64,000 bases of DNA from CALESS01 sp041741455 (GTDB lineage Bacteria > Chloroflexota > Anaerolineae > Anaerolineales > Anaerolineaceae): assembly GCA_041741455.1 (NCBI GenBank), contig JBGSJZ010000099.1, positions 62,001 through 126,000 of the forward strand, given 5' to 3'. The translations under genes and the position numbers were made by a program. Below, one piece after another: positions 42,960 to 51,658 of the stretch. How positions within the stretch are numbered: position 1 is the first letter of the stretch; each line of letters opens with the position of its first letter. Under the pieces are notes generated by a model, which saw nothing but the letters and a program-made list of their open reading frames with translations, made no database searches and had not been told where the DNA came from.

Positions 42960-44261
42960 TTAGGCCTGGATCATTTCGGCTTCTTCGGTTTCGGCGGCAC
43001 GGATGCCTTTTTCAACATTCACCTTGGAAAGCAAGAACATGCCTACCAAGAAGAAGATGATGAGTGAGACAATGCTGAAACGACTCTCGCCCATAATCAT
43101 TGCCACAACACCAAACAGGGCTGGCCCGGCGATGCTGGAAAACTTCTCAAAGACGCTGAAAAAGCCATAGAACTCGGCCGATTTACTCTTGGGCATCATT
43201 CGCCCGATCAACGATCGGCTAAGGGCTTGGCTGCCGCCCTGAACAGTAGCGACTAATCCACCCAGAACCCAGAACTGCCATTCTTGATAAAGGAAAAACC
43301 CCATTATGGCAATCACACTATAGATGCTGAGGCATAGGTAAATTCCACGTTTGGTGCCAATTTTTCGAGCCAGCCAGCCAAACAGGAAGGCAAAAGGAGC
43401 CGCGAGGAATTGCACCATTAGCAACGTGCCGATCAGGGTGATGTTGGAGAATTCCAGCTCCTTTCCATAGATGGTTGCCATGGTGATGATGGTTCCAATA
43501 CCATTGGAATAAACCCAGAAAGTGATCAACATGAGGAAGAGTTGATTGTAGCGGCGAATCTCGCGGAAGGTTTTGCCCAGACGTTTGAAGGTCGCCTGCA
43601 GCGGTTGTGCAAATTCCTCGCCGGCTTCAATTTTGCGGGGTGGTTCTTTAACATGGATAAGCAGGGGTAATGTGAAGATGAACCACCAGATGGCTACTGT
43701 AACAAATGAGAGCCGGGTCATCAAAGCGGTATCCACGCCCAGGCTGTCCGGCAGGAACATGATCATGACCAGGTTGATGGCAAGTAAGATGCCGCCGCCG
43801 ATATAGCCCATGGCATAACCGCGGCTGGAAACCTGGTCAATCTCGTCCGGTCGTGCAACGTGCGGAAGTAGTGCGTCGTAATACACCAAACTCCCGGCAA
43901 AACCGACATTTCCAATGATGAAGAATATTGAAGCAAGCACCCAATCACCGGTTTGGACAAAATAAAGCAGGGCAGTTCCGGTGACGCCAATGGCCATAAA
44001 AATTGTCAGGAATTTCTTTTTGGCAGCGCTGAAATCGGCCAGGGTTCCCAGGATTGGACTGATGATAGCGGCGAGCAGAGCAGCGATAGAGGTGGTGTAC
44101 CCCCAGTATGCTGTGGCAATATGGTTCGGCAAATTCGTTGCAGCGACATCAGAGAAATAAACCGGTAGAACGGCTGCCATGATGGTGGTGGCAAAGGCAG
44201 AGTTTGCCCAATCATACATCGTCCAAGCGCGGATGGCCCGCTTATGCAATGCTTCTTCCAT
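42960..44261 (-). CDS. UMF1-family (Atg22-like) MFS transporter
   Basis: 433 residues with about 12 membrane helices. The N-terminal landmarks YDWANSAFATTIMAAVLPVYF and LGTLADFSAAKKKFL match the UMF1 group of the major facilitator superfamily, which includes yeast Atg22 vacuolar amino acid exporters. The late motif MPKSKSAEFYGFFSVFEKFSS is typical. Substrate unknown. It is a close-looking relative of the gene at 54365-55681. The start ATG has only a weak ribosome site, and its upstream region is shared with the divergent ABC exporter. Confidence 0.88.
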   Translation of the reverse strand: MEEALHKRAIRAWTMYDWANSAFATTIMAAVLPVYFSDVAATNLPNHIATAYWGYTTSIAALLAAIISPILGTLADFSAAKKKFLTIFMAIGVTGTALLYFVQTGDWVLASIFFIIGNVGFAGSLVYYDALLPHVARPDEIDQVSSRGYAMGYIGGGILLAINLVMIMFLPDSLGVDTALMTRLSFVTVAIWWFIFTLPLLIHVKEPPRKIEAGEEFAQPLQATFKRLGKTFREIRRYNQLFLMLITFWVYSNGIGTIITMATIYGKELEFSNITLIGTLLMVQFLAAPFAFLFGWLARKIGTKRGIYLCLSIYSVIAIMGFFLYQEWQFWVLGGLVATVQGGSQALSRSLIGRMMPKSKSAEFYGFFSVFEKFSSIAGPALFGVVAMIMGESRFSIVSLIIFFLVGMFLLSKVNVEKGIRAAETEEAEMIQA

Positions 44262-44349
44262 AAGGATTATTGCCTCTCTTTCTCAGTGGATGTTGTTATT
44301 ATACATGTAAACCCGGAGTATAATTTATCTCTTATTCACCAGAGGGAGA

Positions 44350-45144
44350 ATGGTCAAGATATTCTGGCGATTGGTCAGGGTTTCCCTGCGACAACAAACT
44401 ACCTACCGGGCAGCCATGCTGGCAGGTCTGGTCACCAACCTGTTTTTCGGGGTTTTACGCCTGGCTCTGATGCAGGCGTTGTATCAAGACCAGGGAGCAG
44501 TTAATGGGCTGGACCTTGGGGGAGCGATCACCTATATTGGAATTTCTCAATCCTTAATAGCGTTTCTTTTCATCTTTGGCTCAAATGATTTCATGAAAAG
44601 CGTTTCCAGCGGAGAAATTGCTACGGACTTGCTAAAACCAGTGAGGCTTTTCACGCTGTGGATGGCGCGCGACCTGGGGCGAGGTTTGGTGAATCTGTTC
44701 ACCCGGGGTGTTTTGTTTATGGTTATCTTTCAGTTTTTCTACCCGCTGGTCTGGCCAGTGAGTGTGGGTCAGGTGCTGGTCTTTGTATTCTCACTGACTA
44801 TCTCCTGGTTATTGAGTTTTGCCTGGCGCTTCCTGGTGAACCTGGCTGCCTTCTGGACTCCAGATGCAATTGGGGTGGGGCGGGCTGCGTTTGCACTCTC
44901 GCAATTCTTCTCTGGTTTCATCCTGCCGCTCAGATTATTTCCTGAGTGGACACAAACCATTTTTAACCTGACACCGTTTCCTTCCATGGTGAATACCCCT
45001 ATTGACATCTGGATTGGGTTGACCAGTGGAACGGAGATCTGGCTGGCAATCGGTATCCAGCTAATATGGCTCTTGTTGCTGGTATGGTTGTGCCAGGTGA
45101 CGGTGCGGGCTGGTGTTCGGCACCTGGTGATCCAGGGGGGATGA
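44350..45144 (+). CDS. ABC-2-type exporter permease, first subunit
   Basis: 264 residues with six hydrophobic segments, of the ABC-2 permease type seen beside COG4586-like ATPases. Landmarks are TTYRAAMLAGLVTNLFFG at the start and NLTPFPSMVNTPIDIWIG near the end. Together with the next two genes it makes a complete exporter; substrate unknown. The ATG has GAGGGAGA just before it. One base separates its stop from the next start. Confidence 0.85.
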   Translation: MVKIFWRLVRVSLRQQTTYRAAMLAGLVTNLFFGVLRLALMQALYQDQGAVNGLDLGGAITYIGISQSLIAFLFIFGSNDFMKSVSSGEIATDLLKPVRLFTLWMARDLGRGLVNLFTRGVLFMVIFQFFYPLVWPVSVGQVLVFVFSLTISWLLSFAWRFLVNLAAFWTPDAIGVGRAAFALSQFFSGFILPLRLFPEWTQTIFNLTPFPSMVNTPIDIWIGLTSGTEIWLAIGIQLIWLLLLVWLCQVTVRAGVRHLVIQGG

Positions 45145-45145
45145 G

Positions 45146-45955
45146 ATGAAACGCTTGATCGTTCTATATTTCCGTTTGATATCCATCCAGGTGCGCTCAC
45201 AAATGCAGTATCGCTTTTCATTCTGGATGGAAGTGCTTTCAACGATGCTGTTGAATGGATCGTATTTTCTTGCATTGTATTTGGTTCTACAGCAATTTGA
45301 GACGATTGCCGGATGGCGTTTGGGAGAAGTGGCTTTTTTAGCCGGGATGGTTGAACTGAGCTTTGCCTTGATGGATATGTTTTTTAGTGGGTTTGATCCG
45401 GATGCTTTCAGCCCATTTGTCTGGAAAGGTTCTTTTGACCAACTTTTGCTGCGTCCCTTGCCGATCACATTTCAAGTATTATCTTCCCGTTTTGTGCTGC
45501 GCCGTCTAGGACGAATAATGGAGGGTTTGGTCATTTTTGTTTTTGCACTTATTTTAACGGATGTTCCCTGGTCGGCTTTGAAAATCGTCTACCTGTTCAT
45601 GGTCTTAATCAGCCAGGTGATTGTCTACGGGGCTTTGTTCATGGTAGGCTCGACCCTGACCTTTTGGACGGTGAAACCAATCGAAGCGGTTAATATTGTG
45701 ACCTACGGTGGAACCGAAATGATGACTTACCCGATGAATATTTATCCGCTTTGGCTGAGACGATTTTTCACCTATATACTGCCGTTTATCTTTATGAATT
45801 ACTATCCGGCGCTATTCTTTTTGGATAAGGCTGATCCGCTAGGATTTCCAGTTTTTGCACCCTTCCTTGCGCCGTTTGCGGCTTTGGTAGTTATGTTCTT
45901 ATCTTTTAAATTCTGGAAATTTGGATTACGGCATTATCAGGGTACAGGATCATAA
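45146..45955 (+). CDS. ABC-2-type exporter permease, second subunit
   Basis: 269 residues with six hydrophobic segments. It has the second-permease pattern (SIQVRSQMQYRFSFWMEVLST, KGSFDQLLLRPLP, GSTLTFWTVKPIEAVNIVTYG) of the same exporter family. The length and helix number match the first subunit but the sequence differs, so the two likely form a heterodimeric channel. It begins one base after the previous gene and ends three bases before the ATPase gene. Confidence 0.85.
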   Translation: MKRLIVLYFRLISIQVRSQMQYRFSFWMEVLSTMLLNGSYFLALYLVLQQFETIAGWRLGEVAFLAGMVELSFALMDMFFSGFDPDAFSPFVWKGSFDQLLLRPLPITFQVLSSRFVLRRLGRIMEGLVIFVFALILTDVPWSALKIVYLFMVLISQVIVYGALFMVGSTLTFWTVKPIEAVNIVTYGGTEMMTYPMNIYPLWLRRFFTYILPFIFMNYYPALFFLDKADPLGFPVFAPFLAPFAALVVMFLSFKFWKFGLRHYQGTGS

Positions 45956-45958
45956 ATA

Positions 45959-46951
45959 ATGACAGAAATTATTCAAGTGTGTGAACTTACCAAAACGTTT
46001 CGGGTGCTGGAACGTCAAACAGGCTGGAGTGGGGCGTTTCGTAGTTTCTTCCACCCCCGCCACAAGCTGGTAGCGGCGGTGAAAAATGTCAGTTTTGGAC
46101 TGAAACCGGGAGAACTGGTAGGCTATCTAGGTCCCAACGGGGCTGGAAAATCAACCACACTAAAAGTACTCACCGGGTTACTGGTTCCCACCAGTGGCCA
46201 AGTGCTCGTCGATGGGCAGATCCCCTGGAAAAACCGGACAACCTATGTCTCTAAAATTGGGGCTGTCTTCGGTAACCGCTCCACATTATGGTGGGATTTA
46301 CCCGTAATGGATTCGCTGGAAGTTTTGCAGGCAATGTACCAGGTACCCACCCACCGATTCAAAGAAAATTTAAAGCGTTTCAATCACTTGCTGGAGTTGG
46401 ACGAATTTATCAACACCCCAGTGCGGTCACTCTCGCTTGGACAGAAAATGCGAGCAGATTTGTGTGCGGCGTTACTGCATGAACCAAAACTTGTATTCCT
46501 GGATGAACCGACCATTGGCCTGGATGTGGTTGCCAAGCAGCGGATTCGAGAATTCATTCGTTATATCAATCGCGAACAGGGAACAACAATTCTGCTGACC
46601 ACCCATGATCTATCGGATGTTGAAAAATTATGTGAGCGAGTGATGATTCTGGATCATGGACAACTTCTTTACGACGGATATCTGGAAGAACTCACCAACC
46701 GTTTTGAGGGTGAGCGAAAATTAAATGTATTATTTTCAGAAGAATACGCGGATATCCAGGTGGAAGGAGCCCAATTGTTGCAACGAGATGGCCGTAGGGC
46801 GATTTATGCATTCAATTGGCGAATATTATCATCCAGCGAGCTGATCCGCAGAATCCTTTCGGAATATAAAGTAGATGATCTGGAAGTCAGACGCCCGGAT
46901 TTGGAACAGACAATTCGCCGGATTTACGAAGAAGAACTATTATTAAAGTAA
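45959..46951 (+). CDS. ABC exporter ATPase (COG4586-like)
   Basis: 330 residues. The ATPase has Walker A GPNGAGKST, the signature LSLGQKMRADL, and Walker B LVFLDEPTIGLD with the H-loop TTHD. Before Walker A a stretch of about 30 residues (WSGAFRSFFHPRHKLVAAVK) marks the COG4586 type rather than an ordinary ABC-2 ATPase. It completes the three-gene exporter. The C-terminal 80 residues look like the usual accessory region. Confidence 0.92.
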   Translation: MTEIIQVCELTKTFRVLERQTGWSGAFRSFFHPRHKLVAAVKNVSFGLKPGELVGYLGPNGAGKSTTLKVLTGLLVPTSGQVLVDGQIPWKNRTTYVSKIGAVFGNRSTLWWDLPVMDSLEVLQAMYQVPTHRFKENLKRFNHLLELDEFINTPVRSLSLGQKMRADLCAALLHEPKLVFLDEPTIGLDVVAKQRIREFIRYINREQGTTILLTTHDLSDVEKLCERVMILDHGQLLYDGYLEELTNRFEGERKLNVLFSEEYADIQVEGAQLLQRDGRRAIYAFNWRILSSSELIRRILSEYKVDDLEVRRPDLEQTIRRIYEEELLLK

Positions 46952-47011
46952 CCAGCCATTTTTATACTACTGAACACACTAACCATGAAGTTATACCTTG
47001 GAGGTTGAAGA

Positions 47012-47641
47012 ATGTCACAGGAATGGCGCAGTAAAATACTGGATACTCTGGTGGTTAGCGCAGTACTCATCGTCATTAATTTTGCCCTGGTAATGCTCAT
47101 TTCTGTTATGGAACGCGTCTATGCCAGGCCAGGATTATTTGTTTTTGCATTTCTTCTAATGGTAATTTTAATTTTTTGCCTGGAACGAGCTACCACTTTG
47201 CATCTTCCGGAGTCCTGGCGAGCCAGGAGCGGAATTCTGGGAGGCTTTCTAGCTTGGGGATTTGTCGATCTGGCGATCACAATTGGGCAACAAAAAATCA
47301 GCATTCCGACGGATTTGCTTGTATTAATCATGACTTTGCTGATCACTGTTACTTTGTGGCGAAGATCATTCAGCACCGGCTTGCAATTTTTCAGCATTAC
47401 TTTTTTACTGGGATGGATGGGTCAGATCATCCTGGGCGGATTTGCACAATTACAAAATGGTAGGTTGCTGGCATATGATGTCTTCTTTTGGGCGGCCGTT
47501 GTGTTTGGTTCCCTTAGCCTGGGGGTGATTGGTTGGTCGATGTTGCGATCAAGAACCCGAATTCAACGCTTGATGATGGCAATCCTGTTGTGGTTCAGCC
47601 TGATGATTGTGTTATATTCAATGAGAGGCGGAACCATCTAA
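47012..47641 (+). CDS. integral membrane protein of unknown function
   Basis: 209 residues, not recognised. About seven hydrophobic segments cover nearly the whole chain, with short basic loops (CLERATTLHLPESWRARSG, LWRRSF). No catalytic motif is visible. GGAGGTTGAAG precedes the ATG. It is 60 bases downstream of the ABC exporter and 25 bases before the next membrane gene, so it probably belongs to the same transcript. Confidence 0.65.
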   Translation: MSQEWRSKILDTLVVSAVLIVINFALVMLISVMERVYARPGLFVFAFLLMVILIFCLERATTLHLPESWRARSGILGGFLAWGFVDLAITIGQQKISIPTDLLVLIMTLLITVTLWRRSFSTGLQFFSITFLLGWMGQIILGGFAQLQNGRLLAYDVFFWAAVVFGSLSLGVIGWSMLRSRTRIQRLMMAILLWFSLMIVLYSMRGGTI

Positions 47642-47666
47642 CCCTTTTACAGGAGATTTTTTTAGG

Positions 47667-48473
47667 ATGCAAACTATTCCGGAATCAAGACGACAAACAC
47701 ACTATTGGGACTACGGATTTCTGGGTTTGATTGGGTTGGTTGCCTCCGTTTTTCTGGCCGGGGAGGGTTGGCCGAAGTGGACGACAGTTGGCTGGTTGTG
47801 TGTTGCTTTTTTGGCAACATGGGGGTTCGGATGGAGCGTTATGAGTCTGGTCGATTTGTTAAAAAATCAAAGGGAGGACCAGTGGAATAAAGCAAGTGAA
47901 ATCTGGCTCTGGCTGGTGGCGGGTGGGGCTGCAATGGCGTTAGCCTGTTGGAAGCTGGGTGATCTGCCATTCTATCTTTTCCCGGCGTTAATGCTATCGA
48001 CAGCTGCAATTGCGTTGTTAAGTCAGTCTGGAGCGATATCAGGGATCATTTGGGGTCTTGGTGCTGCTATACTGGTGTTTTTGGGGTGGGCTTCTGTGCG
48101 TCAATCCTTGTTTCAGGTAGAAGATGGCCCTGTCTGGTTTTTAGTTGGATTCCTAATTTTCTGGTTTATCGGTTGCGATTTATTTGAAAAAGGGTTGGGG
48201 ATTAAAGAAAAAGAAAAGCAGACCTACAATCGCCTGGCTTGGGATTTGGCGCGGATCTTTCACTTGCTGTCTCTGGCACCGCTGTTTTTCCTGGGGCAAA
48301 TGAAGGAGATGGGCTTCGTTTATGGTATTTCGGTGTTTCTTATTCTGATCTTCGCAGAGAGTAAATTTCGAGGCAAGAAGAGTGAAAGTGATTTGGCAGG
48401 AAGAATGTCAGGGACCAATAATTGGGTAGGTGTAATGGTATTGTTGGCTTGTTTATTCGGCAGGCTGGTGTGA
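47667..48473 (+). CDS. integral membrane protein of unknown function
   Basis: 268 residues with about eight hydrophobic segments, not recognised. Charged loops include DLLKNQREDQWNKASE and EKGLGIKEKEKQTYNR. It shares the membrane-only build of the upstream gene, but I see no clear repeat between them. AGGAGATTTTTTTAGG precedes the ATG. Its stop codon overlaps the acetyltransferase start by one base (TGATG), so those two are coupled. Confidence 0.62.
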   Translation: MQTIPESRRQTHYWDYGFLGLIGLVASVFLAGEGWPKWTTVGWLCVAFLATWGFGWSVMSLVDLLKNQREDQWNKASEIWLWLVAGGAAMALACWKLGDLPFYLFPALMLSTAAIALLSQSGAISGIIWGLGAAILVFLGWASVRQSLFQVEDGPVWFLVGFLIFWFIGCDLFEKGLGIKEKEKQTYNRLAWDLARIFHLLSLAPLFFLGQMKEMGFVYGISVFLILIFAESKFRGKKSESDLAGRMSGTNNWVGVMVLLACLFGRLV

Positions 48474-48979
48474 TGGACGAACCAAAATCAATTGAGATCC
48501 TACCGATCCGGGATGAGGATCGTACCTGGATTAAGGATTGGTTGATCGATCGCTGGGGGGATATTCAAATTGTTGTGCATGGAACGGTTTACGAGGCGGA
48601 CAGCCTGCCTGGTTTTGTGGCAAGAGTCCGAAATGAGGTTGTCGGCTTGATCACCTTATATTTTCAAGATCATCAATGTGAAGTCGTCAGTCTGGATAGC
48701 CTCAAGGTGCAACGTGGAATTGGGACTGCATTATTGCAGGCTGTGGGACTGGAAGCAATATCTGCCGGCTGCAGGCGTTTGTGGTTGGTCACCACCAATG
48801 ACAACCTGGATGCACTTCGCTTTTTTCAGCGTAGAGGATTTGTCCTGTGCGTGTTGCAACCAGGAGCGGTGGATAAGGCAAGGTTGATTAAGCCATCCAT
48901 CCCTTTAAGGGGACAAAATGCGATCCCCATCCGGGACGAAATTGACCTTGAAATTGATCCCCTGCGACTGGTAGAATAG
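48473..48979 (+). CDS. GNAT-family acetyltransferase
   Basis: About 168 residues. The acetyl-CoA-binding motif A is VQRGIGTALLQAV (near 83-95), followed by RLWLVTTNDNLDALRFFQRRGF, the usual strand and helix. The family moves an acetyl group to amines of small molecules or proteins; the substrate is not apparent. A start at 48422 would run inside the upstream gene; the ATG at 48473 coincides with that gene's TGA and is chosen. Confidence 0.88.
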   Translation: MDEPKSIEILPIRDEDRTWIKDWLIDRWGDIQIVVHGTVYEADSLPGFVARVRNEVVGLITLYFQDHQCEVVSLDSLKVQRGIGTALLQAVGLEAISAGCRRLWLVTTNDNLDALRFFQRRGFVLCVLQPGAVDKARLIKPSIPLRGQNAIPIRDEIDLEIDPLRLVE

Positions 48980-49000
48980 TAGGGTAAGGAGAAAACTGTT

Positions 49001-50164
49001 ATGCGTTTGCGTTGGAGTATTTTATTAGTGGTAATTGGAAGCGTTGGTTTGCTGGGGCTATTTACTGAGCCTGGACAGGCGGAAACGGGGGAGTCCTTTT
49101 TTGGTGAAACTATCTGCCTGCCGGATGTATATCTGCAATCTCCGACAGAGTGCCTGGCTCTTGGACCTTCTGAAAAATTGACTGATTGGGCGCGCAAGGG
49201 TATTACCTACCCGCTGGTCAGGCCAGTATTAACACGACCTTCTATGGATTTGAACGTCGCCCCGGAACAATATTTGAAGATTTCCAGCAATTCCACCCCA
49301 CTCTATGATTCACTGGATGCAGCGATTTCGCGGAATGAATCCCGAACCCTCGACCCGGGTTTGAAGTATCTCTCCATGTTGCAACGGGTGGATCGCGAAG
49401 ATGGAGTTTATTACCAATTACGTAGCGGTTGGTGGGTGGAGGCTGGAGAAGCAGGAGCAGCGTGCTGTATTTACGGTGGGCGTTTTCAGGGATTGCTATT
49501 CGATCAGGCCCCTCGATCCAACCTGGGATGGATCATGGATCACATCCGGGCCAGAAGCGGACCGGGATATGCTTATTCAGAAGTTGGGAATATTCTGGCA
49601 TATGAGACGGTGGTTCCGGTGTATGACCTGGTGGAGGCAGATGGTACCAAATGGTACATGATTGGACCGGATGCGTGGATTGAACGCAGGTGGATGCGCA
49701 TGTTGGAGATCCATCGTCCGGCGCCAGAAGGCGTGACGAACGGTCGCTGGATTGAGGTTAATCTGTATGAGCAAACCATTTCGGTTTTCGAAGATAACCG
49801 GATTATTTTTGCAACGTTAATCGCCTCCGGCCAGGATCCATTTTTCACCCGTCCTGGATTGTTTCAAATTAACAGGAAAAAAGAAGTGGAGACGATGAGT
49901 GGGGCCTTTGCAGCAGACCGTTCGGATTACTATTATCTTGAGGGTGTGCCCTGGACGATGTATTACGATGAGGCACGGGCTTTGCACGGCGCTTACTGGC
50001 GCACCATGATGGGTTTTCCTCAATCACATGGATGTGTTAATTTATCTGTGGGTGATTCTGCCTGGTTGTACCAATGGGCCGTTGAGGGAGACTGGGTGTA
50101 TGTCTGGGATCCATCTGGGATTACCCCAGTTGATCCTGGGGCATATTCCCCTGGCGGGGCATAA
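49001..50164 (+). CDS. secreted L,D-transpeptidase (YkuD type)
   Basis: 387 residues. A signal-like hydrophobic segment (5-22) directs it outside the membrane. A middle region (about 105-240) looks like tandem SH3-type wall-binding units (VVPVYDLVEADGTKWYMI). The C-terminal catalytic domain has NLYEQTISVFEDNRIIFATLIASG and the active site SHGCVNLS with H343 and C345. It forms 3-3 cross-links or attaches proteins in peptidoglycan. A GTAAGGAGAAA ribosome site precedes the ATG. Confidence 0.92.
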   Translation: MRLRWSILLVVIGSVGLLGLFTEPGQAETGESFFGETICLPDVYLQSPTECLALGPSEKLTDWARKGITYPLVRPVLTRPSMDLNVAPEQYLKISSNSTPLYDSLDAAISRNESRTLDPGLKYLSMLQRVDREDGVYYQLRSGWWVEAGEAGAACCIYGGRFQGLLFDQAPRSNLGWIMDHIRARSGPGYAYSEVGNILAYETVVPVYDLVEADGTKWYMIGPDAWIERRWMRMLEIHRPAPEGVTNGRWIEVNLYEQTISVFEDNRIIFATLIASGQDPFFTRPGLFQINRKKEVETMSGAFAADRSDYYYLEGVPWTMYYDEARALHGAYWRTMMGFPQSHGCVNLSVGDSAWLYQWAVEGDWVYVWDPSGITPVDPGAYSPGGA

Positions 50165-50199
50165 ACGTAAAAATAACAGAAAATTTTCTCAAAATAAAT

Positions 50200-50230
50200 T
50201 ACACAGCACGGAGGGCTCTCTGGGCTGTTT
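50200..50230. terminator. possible terminator between convergent genes
   Basis: ACAGC (50203-50207) and GCTGT (50224-50228) with an inner GAG/CTC pair form a loose stem, followed by TTTAATTTATT on plus. The stem is interrupted, so the call is weak. Confidence 0.35.
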
Positions 50231-50249
50231 AATTTATTAGGGGTTTCGA

Positions 50250-51242
50250 TCAGGGCGAGAGACTGATGGTCTGGCTTGCAAGAGAAACCGTACCGGCAAT
50301 CCGATTGTCAGAATCCTGGCGCAGGGTCAGACGGGCGCGAGTAAAAGTGGATATTGAATAGGGAATACTTATTTCAAAGGGGACATACGCTCTCTCCGGG
50401 GTGACTGGGCCAGGATCCAGGCTGGATGAGAAAAGAACAATACTATCCTCTGAGATAATTTCCAAAATCACAGGTTGATTGCTGACAGGGCTGACAAGCC
50501 CGCGCACTGAAACAAGCCCGTTTGTAAATGTTTCATTTAAGTAGGGCCTGATGATAAATAGAGGTTCGCGCAAGCTGACGGGTTGGGTAATTTGTTCTTC
50601 GCCTAATGCCAGTAAAATTAAATCCACGGAAGAAAGGGAGATGATCCGACCAAATCGGTCGGTCGTATAAATTATCAAACGGGCAGCCTCGGCTGCGCCA
50701 CTAATCGAAAAGAAAACTTCTTCCTGCAGAAAGATTTGTTGACTTGAGGTTTGTGCAAAACGAAGACTGCTGTTATAAAGGACGCGGCTATCTTCTCCAA
50801 GCAGCACCAGTTGAAGCCGGCCATCCGGTGCAGGAATGGCGGCGGCTTCCACCCGAAAAGGAGAAAGCAACCGAGATTGCAGCCCTGGACGGGTGATGCG
50901 AATACCAGCCAGGGGTGGAATAGGCGTCGGAAAAGGAGTACGCGTCCAGGTAGGACGATGGGTGGATGAGGGGGTGAATTCCAACAAGGAAGGGGGAAGT
51001 GTTTCTGACAGGGTGGGTGAGGCGGTCCAAGCTTCTGAAGCGTAGGCTTCAGGAGAGGGCGTCAACAAAGGTGGGGGGAAAAGATCGATTTCAGTTGAAA
51101 AAGGTGTAGCGATGGCCGTCTCGTCTGAGGGAGACTCGGACATCGTAGTGGAGGTGGGTTGTGAAGGTTGCGGGGAGCAACTAGTAAAAACAAGAATTGA
51201 GGTGCAACACAGAATTATAAAAATAAGATTGCGCATAGCCAT
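50250..51242 (-). CDS. lipoprotein with a Ser/Thr/Pro-rich stalk
   Basis: 330 residues, not firmly assigned. The N-terminal hydrophobic segment ends in a Cys at 22 (FTSC), a slightly irregular lipobox. Residues 24-115 are rich in Ser, Thr and Pro, as in a surface stalk. The rest has two beta-rich parts (about 115-210 and 230-330); the last resembles a small immunoglobulin-like domain. There are no catalytic motifs. It starts seven bases after the response-regulator gene with no clear ribosome site of its own, and could be translated from the same message. Confidence 0.65.
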   Translation of the reverse strand: MAMRNLIFIILCCTSILVFTSCSPQPSQPTSTTMSESPSDETAIATPFSTEIDLFPPPLLTPSPEAYASEAWTASPTLSETLPPSLLEFTPSSTHRPTWTRTPFPTPIPPLAGIRITRPGLQSRLLSPFRVEAAAIPAPDGRLQLVLLGEDSRVLYNSSLRFAQTSSQQIFLQEEVFFSISGAAEAARLIIYTTDRFGRIISLSSVDLILLALGEEQITQPVSLREPLFIIRPYLNETFTNGLVSVRGLVSPVSNQPVILEIISEDSIVLFSSSLDPGPVTPERAYVPFEISIPYSISTFTRARLTLRQDSDNRIAGTVSLASQTISLSP

Positions 51243-51249
51243 GATTAAA

Positions 51250-51615
51250 TCAGGGTGCGGTGATGGATTCGATGGCTTGCGTCAAATCACTCAGGCTGAG
51301 AGGCTTTTGCATACAGCGGTTGGCACCGGCTGCCAGAACCTGGGCAGCTTGTTCGCTTGTCATAGCTGCGCTGAGAACAATAATCGGCGTATTTAGAAGA
51401 AGGGCAGCCTGTCGGATCTTCTTGATCAGTTGATCTCCACTGGAAGAGGTCAGGTAAAAATCAATAAAAATCAAATCCGGTCGTTGCACCAAGGCAAGGT
51501 TAAATCCCTGGTCAGGGGTCTGGCTGGAGATCGATTCATGTCCCACCAGCCGGGCTGCCTGCTCCAATAATGCCAGGGTATCCCGATTATCGTCAATAAA
51601 TAGGATGAGCGCCAT
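51250..51615 (-). CDS. single-domain response regulator
   Basis: About 121 residues, one receiver domain only. It has FIDDN near 6-10 (acidic D8, D9), phospho-acceptor D52 in IFIDFYL, S82 in VLSAA and K104 in MQKP. There is no output domain, as in CheY-like or Spo0F-like adaptors, so it passes the signal on by protein binding. The longer frame upstream lies inside the carboxypeptidase gene; the ATG at 51615 is the right start, though its ribosome site is poor. The next gene is the lipoprotein; no kinase is adjacent. Confidence 0.88.
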   Translation of the reverse strand: MALILFIDDNRDTLALLEQAARLVGHESISSQTPDQGFNLALVQRPDLIFIDFYLTSSSGDQLIKKIRQAALLLNTPIIVLSAAMTSEQAAQVLAAGANRCMQKPLSLSDLTQAIESITAP

Positions 51616-51658
51616 TTTATTTTGGGGGAGGTACAAACCTCCCCCGCTCGAAGTGAAT

